The notes under the pieces: generated by a model
Told to the model about the DNA's origin: nothing
Database searches by the model: none
The model's input: only the letters and a program-made list of their open reading frames with translations
Assembly (NCBI GenBank): GCA_017451425.1
Contig: JAFSPP010000029.1
Span: 1 to 64,000 of the forward strand
Source: Clostridia bacterium
GTDB lineage: Bacteria; Bacillota; Clostridia; Oscillospirales; Acutalibacteraceae
Direction of reading: 5' to 3'
DNA: 64,000 nt
In this document: positions 1 through 8,497 of the stretch, piece by piece
How the letters are laid out: each line of letters starts with the position of its first letter
How positions within the stretch are numbered: position 1 is the first letter of the stretch
Made by a program: the position numbers and the translations under genes

Positions 1-220
1 AGGCAGCAAAAAGGATGCCAGGGTATTTGAGCATAACAATGTCTCGATGGTACGTATGATGGCGAAGCAGGTGAGAAAGAAAGATGTGCTGGCTCCGGGT
101 GGAAAGATCGTAGCTTCTCACTTTTCAAGGAAACTCATGCCTTCGCATTTCAACACTAAACTCTGGCTCGGTCTTTTCGGCATAAAGACTGCCGAAGACG
201 GCATGGAAATTGAATTTTAA
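1..220 (+). CDS. C-terminal fragment, probable MBL-fold metallohydrolase
   Basis: The reading frame enters from outside the window and ends at the TAA at 218-220, giving 72 visible residues. The tail KIVASHFSRK...FGIKTAEDGMEIEF resembles the end of metallo-beta-lactamase-fold hydrolases, where a T/SHFS segment carries a late metal-binding histidine and the chain closes with an 'A.DGME' strand. The metal-binding HxHxDH motif would lie upstream, outside the window, so the family call is an inference. The gene ends just before a strong bidirectional terminator. Confidence 0.45.
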   Translation, partial: GSKKDARVFEHNNVSMVRMMAKQVRKKDVLAPGGKIVASHFSRKLMPSHFNTKLWLGLFGIKTAEDGMEIEF

Positions 221-225
221 ACAGG

Positions 226-257
226 AAAAGGACCTCCCGTGAAGGAGGTCCTTTTTT
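226..257. terminator. Bidirectional intrinsic terminator
   Basis: GGACCTCC pairs with GGAGGTCC around a short loop and is followed by seven T on the + strand, with an A-run on the other side. It lies between the converging partial gene at 1-220 and the minus-strand gene ending at 274, so it can serve both. Confidence 0.9.
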
Positions 258-273
258 TCTGCTTTATTAAGTT

Positions 274-1065
274 TTATGCCTCGACTGTCTCGGTTGTGAC
301 CTCAGAGCTTTTCTCGCGATTGAGGGCAAAGCCGGAGAAGGAGTCGATGTCGCGCTGTTCGTTGATAGCGCGGTAGCAGTCGTAGTATTCAAATGAGGAA
401 TCCATGCAGAAACGTGAGAGACAGATTTTACCACCATGACCCTGCCACTGACGGAAGTCAATCTGGGGATCAAAGATATAGTTTTCACCGTCGAGAACGA
501 TGATGGCCCAGGTGTGGGGGCCGCCTGCATAGTATCCCTGGACAGTGTAGCACTCAAGACCGATGGCACGCATCATTACCATGAATGCGGCTGAGAACTC
601 GGTGCATGTGCCGTGTCCCGTTGTGAGTATACCCTTTGCGCGTCCTACGTTCCTGTTGTCGTAGTCGCTGACATATGAGAGATCAGAGGGTATGAATGAG
701 CCATAGTAGGAGAACTTGGTCTCCATATACTTGTAGACTTCAAGTACTTTCTCATAGTTTGACATGGACTCGTTTATGAGTTCGCCAAGTATGTCGGATA
801 CCTGTTCGTCCAGTTCCTTGTCATTTGTAACCATAGGGTTCAGCTCTGCCGCATTGAGGAGAGCTTCCTCCCTGATGCCGTATTTAACTACATCGTTAGG
901 GTTAGTAATTTTCTCTACAACTGCTTCTTTTTCAAGCGAAGCTGCGCGTGTGACTGTCTCTGTCGCAACTTCTGTGCTGCTGCTTCTTGCCTGGATGGCA
1001 ACGATGGAAAATGCCGTAACTACGAGCATTATCGAAGCAATCAGTCTTGATTTGAGTTTGTAAAT
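274..1065 (-). CDS. Exported transglutaminase-like domain protein
   Basis: About 264 residues from the proposed start. A basic n-region (YKLKSR), a hydrophobic stretch (LIASIMLVVTAFSIVAI) and a small-residue region form a signal peptide or N-anchor. The domain that follows has the transglutaminase-like order Cys-His-Asp: TTGHGTCTEFSAAFM (Cys), GGPHTWAIIVLDG (His) and YIFDPQ (Asp). Such proteins act outside the membrane as peptidases or cross-linkers of wall components; the substrate is unknown. No ATG, GTG or TTG sits at the natural start. A good AGGAAG lies 7 nt before an in-frame ATT at 1065-1063, which would begin the signal peptide exactly. The alternatives are ATG at 1029, which cuts off the basic region, and ATG at 1188, which lies upstream of the best promoter. 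Confidence 0.75.
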   Translation of the reverse strand: MYKLKSRLIASIMLVVTAFSIVAIQARSSSTEVATETVTRAASLEKEAVVEKITNPNDVVKYGIREEALLNAAELNPMVTNDKELDEQVSDILGELINESMSNYEKVLEVYKYMETKFSYYGSFIPSDLSYVSDYDNRNVGRAKGILTTGHGTCTEFSAAFMVMMRAIGLECYTVQGYYAGGPHTWAIIVLDGENYIFDPQIDFRQWQGHGGKICLSRFCMDSSFEYYDCYRAINEQRDIDSFSGFALNREKSSEVTTETVEA

Positions 1066-1081
1066 AGTAACACTTCCTAAT

Positions 1082-1109
1082 TTGTAATTTGTTGTAACCG
1101 TTTTGTAAC
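1082..1109. promoter_or_regulatory. Three phased TTGTAAY direct repeats
   Basis: TTGTAAT at 1082-1088, TTGTAAC at 1092-1098 and TTGTAAC at 1103-1109 repeat every 10-11 bp, so they face the same side of the helix. The related boxes GTTACAA (1144) and TTGCAAC (1152) lie across the minus-strand promoter. The pattern is typical of OmpR-family response-regulator sites. The position, between two divergent genes for exported proteins, suggests an operator. No regulator is identified. Confidence 0.4.
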
Positions 1110-1127
1110 TTTTCGGCCAACGGGGAG

Positions 1128-1158
1128 TATAATAACAGAAAAAGTTACAAATTGCAAC
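1128..1158 (-). promoter_or_regulatory. Sigma-A-type promoter of the transglutaminase-like gene
   Basis: On the minus strand TTGCAA and TATTAT are separated by 17 nt. The -35 lies inside an imperfect inverted repeat, GTTACAA-A-TTGCAAC (1144-1158). Transcription would start near 1120, giving a leader of about 55 nt ahead of the proposed ATT start. Confidence 0.55.
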
Positions 1159-1212
1159 CTTTTTTTCGGAAAATTGAGAAAAATCCATTGTTTCAATTAG
1201 GTATTTATATGC

Positions 1213-1234
1213 TATACTTTTACTTGTATATAAT
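1213..1234 (+). promoter_or_regulatory. Probable promoter of the lipoprotein/zinc-ribbon operon
   Basis: TATACT (1213-1218) and a better TATAAT (1229-1234) precede the lipoprotein gene. The matching -35 elements are poor (TTGTTT at 1188 is 19 nt from TATACT), which suggests activator dependence. The leader would be short and carries AAGGAGG at about 1245-1251. Confidence 0.4.
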
Positions 1235-1261
1235 ATTGATTCCCAAGGAGGCGACGTTTTT

Positions 1262-2743
1262 TTGACGCGTCTTTTACGTTTTAAGGGGCTTGTTCTCGCA
1301 CTTTTGATGACACTCTGTCTCACTGCCTGCAGCGGCGGAGGCGGAGAGCCCGAAACCACTACAAAGAAACCCGCAGGTCAGAAGGAGAAGCCCATGGAGG
1401 CTATCTCGCTGGTCTGTGATCAGATTGATGACGGCTCCGATACGCTCGACGCCTATACACAGCATATCTTCCTCGGCTCACGCGAACTCGAGTACGAGTA
1501 CGCCGCCCTTTCGGATGCTCTTTCAAAGCTCAATGCCGCGAACGACGAGCAGTCGAACATGGAAATCGAGAAACTTCAGAAGGACTCTGAGGAGTACAAG
1601 GCAAAATACGGTATAGAATTCTTCCCCGGCGAAGTCTACTCCCGCAGACAGTTCATACCGCGCCGCGCGGACACGACTGTCGTCAGCCTGCTTATGCTCT
1701 GCGAGTACTATGACGGCACATCTGACATGCGCTCGGAGTATTTGTCGCTCAACTACGACACGAAGACGGGAAAGCAGCTTTATCTCGGCGATGTATTCCC
1801 CACGTTTGAGAAAATCCTTCCGGCAATCTCAGAGTCACTCAAGAAATCCTACCCCAAGGCCGACTTCCTCGAGGAGAATCTGACCAAGGCGATAAGGGCG
1901 CTCTATGAGGCGGATGCCATAGAGTTCACCATTGACTATGAGGGTATAACATTCTACTTCAACTCCGGTGTCCTGGCTGACGAGTCCGACGGAGTGCTCA
2001 CTGCATCGTTTAAGTACAACAGTTTCAGGGACAATATCAACAAGAAGTTTACCGAGGTTCCGAAGGTTTACAGTTACTGCTTCACCGACGTTGTGCCGAA
2101 CTACAGGTCCGTTGCCGTCGATGTCGATTCGGACAATCTCCTCGGCGGCTACAAGTCGATGGAACTTGAGTTTGACGAGACTGAGACCAAACTGCCCGAC
2201 TTCGCCTGTCAGGTATATCGAGCATACATTGTTCACATGGACAAGGGCGACGAATACATCTACGTTGACACGAAGACTGAGACAGGCTACGGCGACCTCT
2301 ACGTCTACAGTCTCGGCGCCAAGAATCTGTATGAACTCAAGCATATAAAGAATTCCTCGATTTTCGCGACGGGCCTCGGCGACAGTGCCCCGTGCTATAC
2401 GGATCTCTTTACGAATCCGAAGAAGTTCCGCCTCGGCACCCGCTGCGACATGCTCGCCACGAGCGTCGCGAAGAACGATTACAAGGTCGGCTCAGACGGC
2501 CTCCCGGTTCTCCGCAACCCGGAATCCTGGTACACCATAGACAGCATGCACCAGTATACGCTGCGCTCGGATATACGTGACAACGACGGCGTTCTCATAA
2601 AATCCGGCTCATCGTTTATCTTCGTATATACTGATCTCTCCGACACGGTCGTATTTGTGACCGAGGAGGGTCTTGAACATACTTTCAATCTTTCGAAGAT
2701 CAATGTCAATCGTACGGTTGACGGCATTGAATACACAGAATAG
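1262..2743 (+). CDS. Secreted lipoprotein with RsiV/DUF3298-like C-terminal region
   Basis: 493 residues. The start is TTG at 1262, chosen for the AAGGAGG 10 nt upstream. The lipobox L20-T21-A22-C23 is followed by a Gly/Thr/Lys-rich tether, so the protein should be anchored to the outer face of the membrane. Around residues 165-265 the stretch with YDTKTGKQLYLGDVF and a later FTIDYEGITFYF resembles the DUF3298 domain of RsiV- and PdaC-type proteins; this assignment is by eye. The C-terminal 200 residues are not recognised. It is the first gene of a tight operon with three zinc-ribbon proteins (12 nt to the next start), so it may be their extracytoplasmic partner. Confidence 0.8.
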   Translation: MTRLLRFKGLVLALLMTLCLTACSGGGGEPETTTKKPAGQKEKPMEAISLVCDQIDDGSDTLDAYTQHIFLGSRELEYEYAALSDALSKLNAANDEQSNMEIEKLQKDSEEYKAKYGIEFFPGEVYSRRQFIPRRADTTVVSLLMLCEYYDGTSDMRSEYLSLNYDTKTGKQLYLGDVFPTFEKILPAISESLKKSYPKADFLEENLTKAIRALYEADAIEFTIDYEGITFYFNSGVLADESDGVLTASFKYNSFRDNINKKFTEVPKVYSYCFTDVVPNYRSVAVDVDSDNLLGGYKSMELEFDETETKLPDFACQVYRAYIVHMDKGDEYIYVDTKTETGYGDLYVYSLGAKNLYELKHIKNSSIFATGLGDSAPCYTDLFTNPKKFRLGTRCDMLATSVAKNDYKVGSDGLPVLRNPESWYTIDSMHQYTLRSDIRDNDGVLIKSGSSFIFVYTDLSDTVVFVTEEGLEHTFNLSKINVNRTVDGIEYTE

Positions 2744-2755
2744 GAGGGAGAGCCC

Positions 2756-3871
2756 GTGAAAAAATATAACTGCCCGAATTGTTCGGCTGAGCTTTACTGG
2801 GACGCGAAAGCGAATGCGCTCAAGTGCGAGTACTGCGACAAGGAGTACCAGCCCGCAGAGCTTGACGCCCTGTTGGCGAAGTCCGACGAAATAAAGGGCA
2901 AGAAGAAGGAGAAACCCGCGGAGGACCGCGCGGAAAAGGTGACGCGCGAGACCACCGATCAGGACAAGGCCTCTGATGATTCGACGAAGACCGGCTATGA
3001 CGACCTCGTCGTCTATCAGTGTGAGAACTGCGGAGCGGAGGTTATCACTTCCAAATCCACCGTCGCCACGACGTGCGCTTTCTGCGGACGCGCAATCTCA
3101 CTTTCAAACAAGATGGTCGGTGACTTTAAGCCCGATGAGGTCATTCCTTTTGCAGTTGACGAGAAAAAGGCAAAGGATATCTACAAGACCTACGCAAAGA
3201 AGGGCGGCCTTACACCGAACGCCTTCACAAAGACGGGCGTAATAAAGAAGTGCAAAGGTATTTACGTTCCTTTCTGGCTTCACTCATATGACGAGACCGC
3301 AGATGTCGTTCTGGTATGCGAAAATGTCACGAGCCACAAGAGCGGCGACGACAAAATCGTCGAGCATGAGATGTACACGGTCAACATGGAAGTGGGCTCA
3401 AGGTTTTCCAGTATTCCGACTGACGGTCTCAAGAATCTGAGCGATGAGCTCATGGCTCAGATTGAACCTTTTGACTATTCAAAACTCGTCGCATTCAACC
3501 CCGCCTATATGGCAGGTTTCTATGCGGAGGAATACGATGAAAACGCCGAGCAGAAGATAGGCGAGGCGCAGGCGCGCTCCAAGGAGGCAGTGTCCGCCCA
3601 GGCCATTGACCAGGCGGGACCGTACATGCAGAAGAGTGTGACCTCCTACCATCCCACATACAGCAATGTCGTATCAAAATACGCAATGCTCCCCATCTGG
3701 ATGTTCAACGTCGATTACAAGGGCAAGCTCTGGCAGTTTGCCGTAAACGGCGAGACCGGAAAGATAGCGGGCAAACTCCCGATAAGCAAACTCAAAGTTG
3801 CTGCCGCGGCAGGCGGCGGTTTTCTCGGAACGCAGCTGATAGCAATGGTTATCAGACTGCTGATGATGTAA
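2756..3871 (+). CDS. TFIIB-type zinc-ribbon membrane protein (YdjG-like)
   Basis: 371 residues from GTG 2756, with GGAGGGAG just upstream. An N-terminal zinc ribbon (C6-x2-C9 and C24-x2-C27) is followed by a charged linker and a second ribbon (CENC...CAFC, about residues 91-112). A long beta-rich body follows, ending in a hydrophobic C-terminal segment (GGGFLGTQLIAMVIRLLMM) that probably inserts in the membrane. The architecture matches Bacillus subtilis YdjG, which acts with YdjH, YdjI and the phage-shock-like protein PspA/YdjF in membrane-stress defence. Here a TPM protein and an SPFH protein follow, as in ydjGHI. Confidence 0.75.
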   Translation: MKKYNCPNCSAELYWDAKANALKCEYCDKEYQPAELDALLAKSDEIKGKKKEKPAEDRAEKVTRETTDQDKASDDSTKTGYDDLVVYQCENCGAEVITSKSTVATTCAFCGRAISLSNKMVGDFKPDEVIPFAVDEKKAKDIYKTYAKKGGLTPNAFTKTGVIKKCKGIYVPFWLHSYDETADVVLVCENVTSHKSGDDKIVEHEMYTVNMEVGSRFSSIPTDGLKNLSDELMAQIEPFDYSKLVAFNPAYMAGFYAEEYDENAEQKIGEAQARSKEAVSAQAIDQAGPYMQKSVTSYHPTYSNVVSKYAMLPIWMFNVDYKGKLWQFAVNGETGKIAGKLPISKLKVAAAAGGGFLGTQLIAMVIRLLMM

Positions 3872-3883
3872 GGGGGTGCCGAC

Positions 3884-4720
3884 ATGAAGAAGAGACTTTT
3901 ATCATTCATTGCGGCACTCGCACTTGTATTTGTACTTGCTTTACCTGCATTTGCAGAGGGCTATACATCGCCCGTAACGGGTTATGATTACAGCTATTTC
4001 GCCATTGACTATGACGCGATGCTGGACTCCGCTCATAAATATGCCAATGTCTATGATTTCGCGGATCTCCTCACAGACGAGGGAGAGAGAGACCTCCAGG
4101 CCCGAGCTGACCAGCGCAGAGCCGAAGGCTACTCCGTTTACTTCGTGACCTATGATGACGCATACGGCAGGTCAACCATGACCTTCACCGATGACCTTTA
4201 CGACTACTACATCACAAAGCTCGATTTTGACAAGCAGGTCACCGGCGTAATGTATGCCATTGACATGGACAACCGCGAGGTCTATATCAACACCGGCGGA
4301 GCTCTTTCCGATTCCATCTCAACGGATAAGGCATACTCACTCCTTGACAAGACCTATCAGTACGCGTCTGACAAGGATTACTACACCTGTCTTCTGAAGA
4401 CGGATGAGGTTACCATGAAGTACCTCAATCCGACACTTCTTGACAAGATAATTCCCACACCTCTGTCCGGCATCATATCCGCAATTGTATCCGCTGTCAC
4501 CGGTCTCGGCATGTTCGCGAGACATAACAGGAACAACAAGATAATCGCCGGCTCCAACTACTTGGGTGCGTTTAATGTCGTAAACAACAACGCGGTATTT
4601 GCGGGCAACAGACGTGAGGTCATTCACGACTTCTACAAGCAGAGCTCCTCAGGCGGAGGCGGCGGAAGCCACTCTTCCGGCGGAGGCGGCTCGCACGGCG
4701 GAGGAGGCCACGGATTTTAA
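3884..4720 (+). CDS. TPM-domain exported membrane protein (YdjH/YgcG type)
   Basis: 278 residues. A signal peptide (MKKRLLSFIAALALVFVLALPAFA) ends at AFA-EG. The TPM domain follows (about residues 55-170: VYDFADLLTDEGERDLQ, GYSVYFVTYDDAYG, VYINTGGAL). A membrane segment comes next (GIISAIVSAVTGLGMFA), then a cytoplasmic basic stretch and a Gly/Ser/His tail ending SHGGGGHGF, as is common in this family. TPM domains are found in membrane-repair and phosphatase-like proteins; the activity here is unknown. The stop codon overlaps the next ATG (TAATG at 4718-4722), so translation is coupled. Confidence 0.85.
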   Translation: MKKRLLSFIAALALVFVLALPAFAEGYTSPVTGYDYSYFAIDYDAMLDSAHKYANVYDFADLLTDEGERDLQARADQRRAEGYSVYFVTYDDAYGRSTMTFTDDLYDYYITKLDFDKQVTGVMYAIDMDNREVYINTGGALSDSISTDKAYSLLDKTYQYASDKDYYTCLLKTDEVTMKYLNPTLLDKIIPTPLSGIISAIVSAVTGLGMFARHNRNNKIIAGSNYLGAFNVVNNNAVFAGNRREVIHDFYKQSSSGGGGGSHSSGGGGSHGGGGHGF

Positions 4721-5406
4721 TGGCTGTTTACGATGCTCTCAAGAACAAACTCATCCGTGTGCTGCGCCGTGAGGTGACCGACGTGGTCGTCGGCGCGACG
4801 GGCCTGACGCCGTCTGAGGCGGTCGAGGTGGCGAAGGTCGCCACCACGCTTGCAAAGGGCGCGCAGACCCCGTCACCGAAATCCATCTCCGGAGCCACCG
4901 ACATCTTCTTAAAGAAGATAATGGCGGACTTCCCGAATTTCAGCAACAGCGATGCCGAAAAGGCGCTCTCCGAGTGTATTCACGAATACATCGACATAAA
5001 GTACGAGGGCAAGACACAGTTTGAGATGCCGAATGTGGCAAGGGGTGTCGAGACCACGATTGAGCGCTCGCGGGAAGACTGTAAAATAGGCAATATCACC
5101 ATCCACAGATTCGCAATTGCCGACTATGAAAAATCCGAGGAATATGCTACAATTAGTTATCAGGCGGCCTGCGGTTTCGATGTCATAACCGGCATCCCGG
5201 AAAATGACAGGCATCTCGAGAAGAGATACAAGCTTGATTACTCTTTAAGATTCGTACAGGACGGCGAATCAGCCGTTTCGTATATCTGTCCCAACTGCAA
5301 CGCCACGCTCGGCGCAAAGGTCAGGGATGACTGCCCGTACTGCGGGGCACATGTGGTCTGGGATACAATTTACTCTTGGTATATAGCTTCTATAACAGAA
5401 GATTGA
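4720..5406 (+). CDS. Tim44-like domain protein with C-terminal zinc ribbon
   Basis: 228 residues, starting within the previous stop codon. An N-terminal region with predicted helices (AVEVAKVATTLAKG) leads to a middle domain (about residues 65-180) resembling bacterial Tim44-like folds (FLKKIMADFPNFSNSDAEKAL, then a beta region). It ends in a zinc ribbon, CPNCNATLG...CPYCGAHVVW. No signal peptide is visible, so the protein is probably cytoplasmic and may dock to its zinc-ribbon neighbours. The Tim44 assignment is by eye. B. subtilis ydjGHI has no equivalent gene. Confidence 0.65.
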   Translation: MAVYDALKNKLIRVLRREVTDVVVGATGLTPSEAVEVAKVATTLAKGAQTPSPKSISGATDIFLKKIMADFPNFSNSDAEKALSECIHEYIDIKYEGKTQFEMPNVARGVETTIERSREDCKIGNITIHRFAIADYEKSEEYATISYQAACGFDVITGIPENDRHLEKRYKLDYSLRFVQDGESAVSYICPNCNATLGAKVRDDCPYCGAHVVWDTIYSWYIASITED

Positions 5407-5422
5407 AAGGAGAACAAACATT

Positions 5423-6703
5423 ATGGGACTTAAAAAAGTTGCTGAAGCAGCAGCTGCTGCAACAGGTCTTACCGGTGCCATCCAGAGCGTAGTTCAGTCT
5501 GCGGCATGGAAAGAGTACTTCCAGTCAGGCGATATGTCAGACGGCATCCTCATGAAACGCGGTGAGAAAATCATGGCCGACGGTACAAAGAATACCAAGG
5601 CTGACGCGAACCTCATTTCAGCAGGTTCGGGCATCGACATTCAAGAAGGACAGGCAATGATTCTTGTCGAGAACGGCAAGATTGTCGAGTTCTGCGCTGA
5701 GCCCGGACGCTACACATTTGACGAGTCCACGGCTCCGTCATTCATCCCGTCAGGTGACGGTTCATTTAAGGAAAATCTTGTAGAGAACATCAAGAAGCTC
5801 GGCAAGGAAGTTGCTGATCAGTGGATGGCCGGCGGCCAGCGCTTCAGCTCACAGAGAGTATTCTTCATCAACATGTGCGAACTCATCGCCGCTCCCGTAA
5901 AATGGGGCTGCGGAGACATCGGTTTCCATCACACCGGCGCCATGGGTGAACAGCTTGACATCACAATCAAGGGCAACGGACAGCTCACACTCAAGGTTTC
6001 CGATCCGCTTCTCTTCTTCCAGAACATCGGCGCTCAGTATGTCGGTGTTGAGGGTGATGTAGTTGTCTCCATAAACGATGAAGGCATCCTTTCAAACCTC
6101 AAGTCAGGCATTCTTGATAAGATAGGTGAGGCTGTTTCCACACTCGGTACACAGCAGGCTGTTGCCTACACGGCAATCGGTTCTCACTCAAGCGAGATCA
6201 AGGATCTCATCAACGTCAACCTCTCATCTGAGTGGGCCGGCGAACGCGGCTTCGAAGTCTGCACATTCACCGTAAACGGTGCATTCATGCCGACAGACGA
6301 AGACAAGGCTACACTCAAGGAGATGCAGAGATCCTTCAATATGGGTGCAAACGTCAACGCGGCCAACTACGATGTCCAGAAGACAATGGCCGAAGGCGTC
6401 AAGGCAGCCGGCGAAAACGGAGGCGATGGCGGTTCTATGATGGGTATGGGTCTCGGTATCGGTGCTATAGGCAATACAGGCCTCGGCCAGATAGTCAACC
6501 AGAATCCTGCTCCTGCAGCAGCTCCCGCAGCGGCACCGGCAGCAGGCTGGACATGCGAATGCGGCACAGCCAACAACGGCAACTTCTGCACAAACTGCGG
6601 TAAGGCAAAGCCCGAAGCACCTGCAGGCGCTTTCTGCCCTGAGTGCGGCACAAAGCTCCCCGAAGGCGCTAAGTTCTGCACAAACTGCGGCAAACAGCTG
6701 TAA
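5423..6703 (+). CDS. SPFH-domain protein with two C-terminal zinc ribbons (YdjI-like)
   Basis: 426 residues with a strong GAAAGGAG ribosome site. The N-terminus is Ala-rich and possibly amphipathic. The SPFH/virion-core-like domain spans about residues 30-310 (MILVENGKIVEFCAEPGRYTF, RVFFINMCELIAAPVKWG). An Ala/Pro hinge leads to two zinc ribbons (CECG...CTNCGKA and CPECG...CTNCGKQL). B. subtilis YdjI has the same plan and localises to the membrane with PspA and YdjG/YdjH. It is the last gene of the operon and is followed by a strong terminator. No pspA gene is visible in the window. Confidence 0.85.
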   Translation: MGLKKVAEAAAAATGLTGAIQSVVQSAAWKEYFQSGDMSDGILMKRGEKIMADGTKNTKADANLISAGSGIDIQEGQAMILVENGKIVEFCAEPGRYTFDESTAPSFIPSGDGSFKENLVENIKKLGKEVADQWMAGGQRFSSQRVFFINMCELIAAPVKWGCGDIGFHHTGAMGEQLDITIKGNGQLTLKVSDPLLFFQNIGAQYVGVEGDVVVSINDEGILSNLKSGILDKIGEAVSTLGTQQAVAYTAIGSHSSEIKDLINVNLSSEWAGERGFEVCTFTVNGAFMPTDEDKATLKEMQRSFNMGANVNAANYDVQKTMAEGVKAAGENGGDGGSMMGMGLGIGAIGNTGLGQIVNQNPAPAAAPAAAPAAGWTCECGTANNGNFCTNCGKAKPEAPAGAFCPECGTKLPEGAKFCTNCGKQL

Positions 6704-6718
6704 TTCATAAAAGATTAA

Positions 6719-6745
6719 GGCTCCTCTTGTGAGGAGCCTTTTTTT
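6719..6745 (+). terminator. Intrinsic terminator of the zinc-ribbon operon
   Basis: GGCTCCTC pairs with GAGGAGCC around TTGT and is followed by seven T. Confidence 0.95.
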
Positions 6746-6786
6746 ATGTTAAAATACTTTAGTATCATTTAATAGGGGGTTTTCCC

Positions 6787-7554
6787 ATGCTTCTTGTTAT
6801 TGATGCGGGTAACACAAATGTCGCAATAGGTGTGTACAGAGAGGAAGAACTCCTCTTCGTGTCCCGACTGGCTACTGATCCGACCATGACGGAGGATCAG
6901 TTTGCAATAGCTCTGAGCAATATTTTCAAATTAAACGGCATAGAGGGTGCAACCTTCAAAGGCGCTGCAATAAGCTCTGTTGTCCCCGAACTGACGAGGG
7001 CCATAAAGCGCGGAGCGCGTAAGGTCACCGAGTCGGAACCGGTGGTTCTGGGCCCGGGAGTAAAGACCGGACTCGACATCCGTATCGACAATCCGACGGA
7101 GCTCGGTGCAGACCTCGCGGCCACGGCTGTGGGCGCGCTCGGAAAGTATGAACTTCCGTGCATAATAGTTGACCTCGGCACCGCGACGAAGGTCACGGTA
7201 CTGGGCGAGGACGGTGCCTTCCTCGGCTGCGCGATAGCTCCCGGTATGCTGATTTCCTTAAACGCCCTTGCGAAAGGCGCTTCGCAGCTTTCGAGCATAG
7301 CTCTCAAATCGCCGCGGGCGACAATCGGCACCAATACCGTCGAGTCCATGCGCGCAGGTCTTGTTCACGGCACCGCCGAGATGCTCGACGGACTCATAGA
7401 CCGTATGAACAGGGAGCTTTCCACGGAAGCTAAAACAATAGTCGCCACGGGCGGCCTCTGCACTGTTGTCGCAAAACACTGCAGATATGAAATGGTAATT
7501 GATCAGAACCTCCTCCTTGAGGGTCTGAGAAAAGTATATGAAAAGAACAATTAA
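6787..7554 (+). CDS. coaX: Type III pantothenate kinase
   Basis: 255 residues, the usual length. It phosphorylates pantothenate in the first step of coenzyme A synthesis. An ASKHA-type fold is shown by the N-terminal DAGNTNVAIG phosphate loop (residues 6-15), the central ELGADLAATAVGAL segment, DLGTATKVTVLG and the late VATGGL loop. Type III enzymes characteristically need a monovalent cation and resist feedback by CoA. The ATG lies 8 nt after GGGGG. The hydrolase gene downstream follows closely. Confidence 0.95.
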   Translation: MLLVIDAGNTNVAIGVYREEELLFVSRLATDPTMTEDQFAIALSNIFKLNGIEGATFKGAAISSVVPELTRAIKRGARKVTESEPVVLGPGVKTGLDIRIDNPTELGADLAATAVGALGKYELPCIIVDLGTATKVTVLGEDGAFLGCAIAPGMLISLNALAKGASQLSSIALKSPRATIGTNTVESMRAGLVHGTAEMLDGLIDRMNRELSTEAKTIVATGGLCTVVAKHCRYEMVIDQNLLLEGLRKVYEKNN

Positions 7555-7573
7555 AATTGGAGATGAGACTGAA

Positions 7574-8497
7574 ATGGCAGTAACAAAGACTGAATTCACC
7601 TACACATCGTCAGTCGGTGACCTTGAAATCCGCGCGGTAAAGTGGATTCCCGAGAACGCGAAGGCTATCTTCAACATAACTCACGGTATGGCAGAATATA
7701 TCGATCGTTATGAAGGCTTTGCAGAGTTCCTTGCGGAGAATGGCTATGCCGTATACGGCCACGACCACATCGGCCACGGCAAATCAATTTCCGACAAGTA
7801 TAAGCCCGGCTACTTCGGCGACAAGAATGTCGAAGGTACTGTGTTTGTAGATGATAACAAACTTATTGTCGACATAGCAAAAGAGGAGAACCCGGGCCTT
7901 CCCGTATTCTTCTTCGGCCACTCCATGGGCTCTTTTGTAGCAAGAAAGTATATCGCCCTTTACGGTGAAGAACTCAAGGGCGCAATTGTCTGCGGTACGG
8001 GCGGACCCAACCCCGCAGCCGGCGTTGCCATCCTTCTTGCAAGCCTTATCGGCAAGTTCAAGGGACTTGAGTCCGACGGAACTTTCATCAACAATGTTGC
8101 TTTCGGCTCATACAACAAAATGACAGACAAGAGAACAGGCTTTGACTGGCTCACAAAGGATGAGGCTATTGTTGACAAATACATCGACGATCCTCTCTGC
8201 GGTTTCCTCTTCTCAAATCAGGGCTTCAAAGACATGCTCGGCATGCTCAAGTTCGTAAACTCAGCTGACTGCTATGCGAGCACATCTAAGGAGCTTCCCA
8301 TCCTCCTCATCGCCGGCGCCGAGGACCCCGTAGGCGAGTACGGCAAGGGCGTTGAAAAAGTCTGCGAAGCATATAAGGCAAACGGCAACCCGGTAGAGTG
8401 CAAACTTTATGAGGGTGACAGACATGAAATCTTGAACGAGTTTGACAAGGAGACAGTCATGAACGACATCCTTGCATGGCTTGATAAAAATGTCTAA
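7574..8497 (+). CDS. Alpha/beta hydrolase (monoacylglycerol-lipase/S33-like)
   Basis: About 307 residues from ATG 7574, preferred over ATG 7538 because GGAG precedes it and the extra residues (KRTIKIGDETE) are not family-like. The oxyanion and nucleophile region reads GHDHIGHGKS then GHSMGSF (nucleophile Ser). The acid is probably the Asp of AGAEDPVG and the base is His of GDRHEIL. The fold matches Hydrolase_4 lysophospholipase/monoglyceride-lipase enzymes. No signal peptide is present, so it is cytoplasmic. The true substrate cannot be read from sequence. The next ORF begins inside its 3' end. Confidence 0.85.
   Translation: MAVTKTEFTYTSSVGDLEIRAVKWIPENAKAIFNITHGMAEYIDRYEGFAEFLAENGYAVYGHDHIGHGKSISDKYKPGYFGDKNVEGTVFVDDNKLIVDIAKEENPGLPVFFFGHSMGSFVARKYIALYGEELKGAIVCGTGGPNPAAGVAILLASLIGKFKGLESDGTFINNVAFGSYNKMTDKRTGFDWLTKDEAIVDKYIDDPLCGFLFSNQGFKDMLGMLKFVNSADCYASTSKELPILLIAGAEDPVGEYGKGVEKVCEAYKANGNPVECKLYEGDRHEILNEFDKETVMNDILAWLDKNV

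Noticed and set aside
1835-2344. A 169-residue minus-strand frame
   Set aside because: Antisense to the lipoprotein gene and rich in Val/Leu as expected from reverse frames of Asp/Lys-rich coding sequence.
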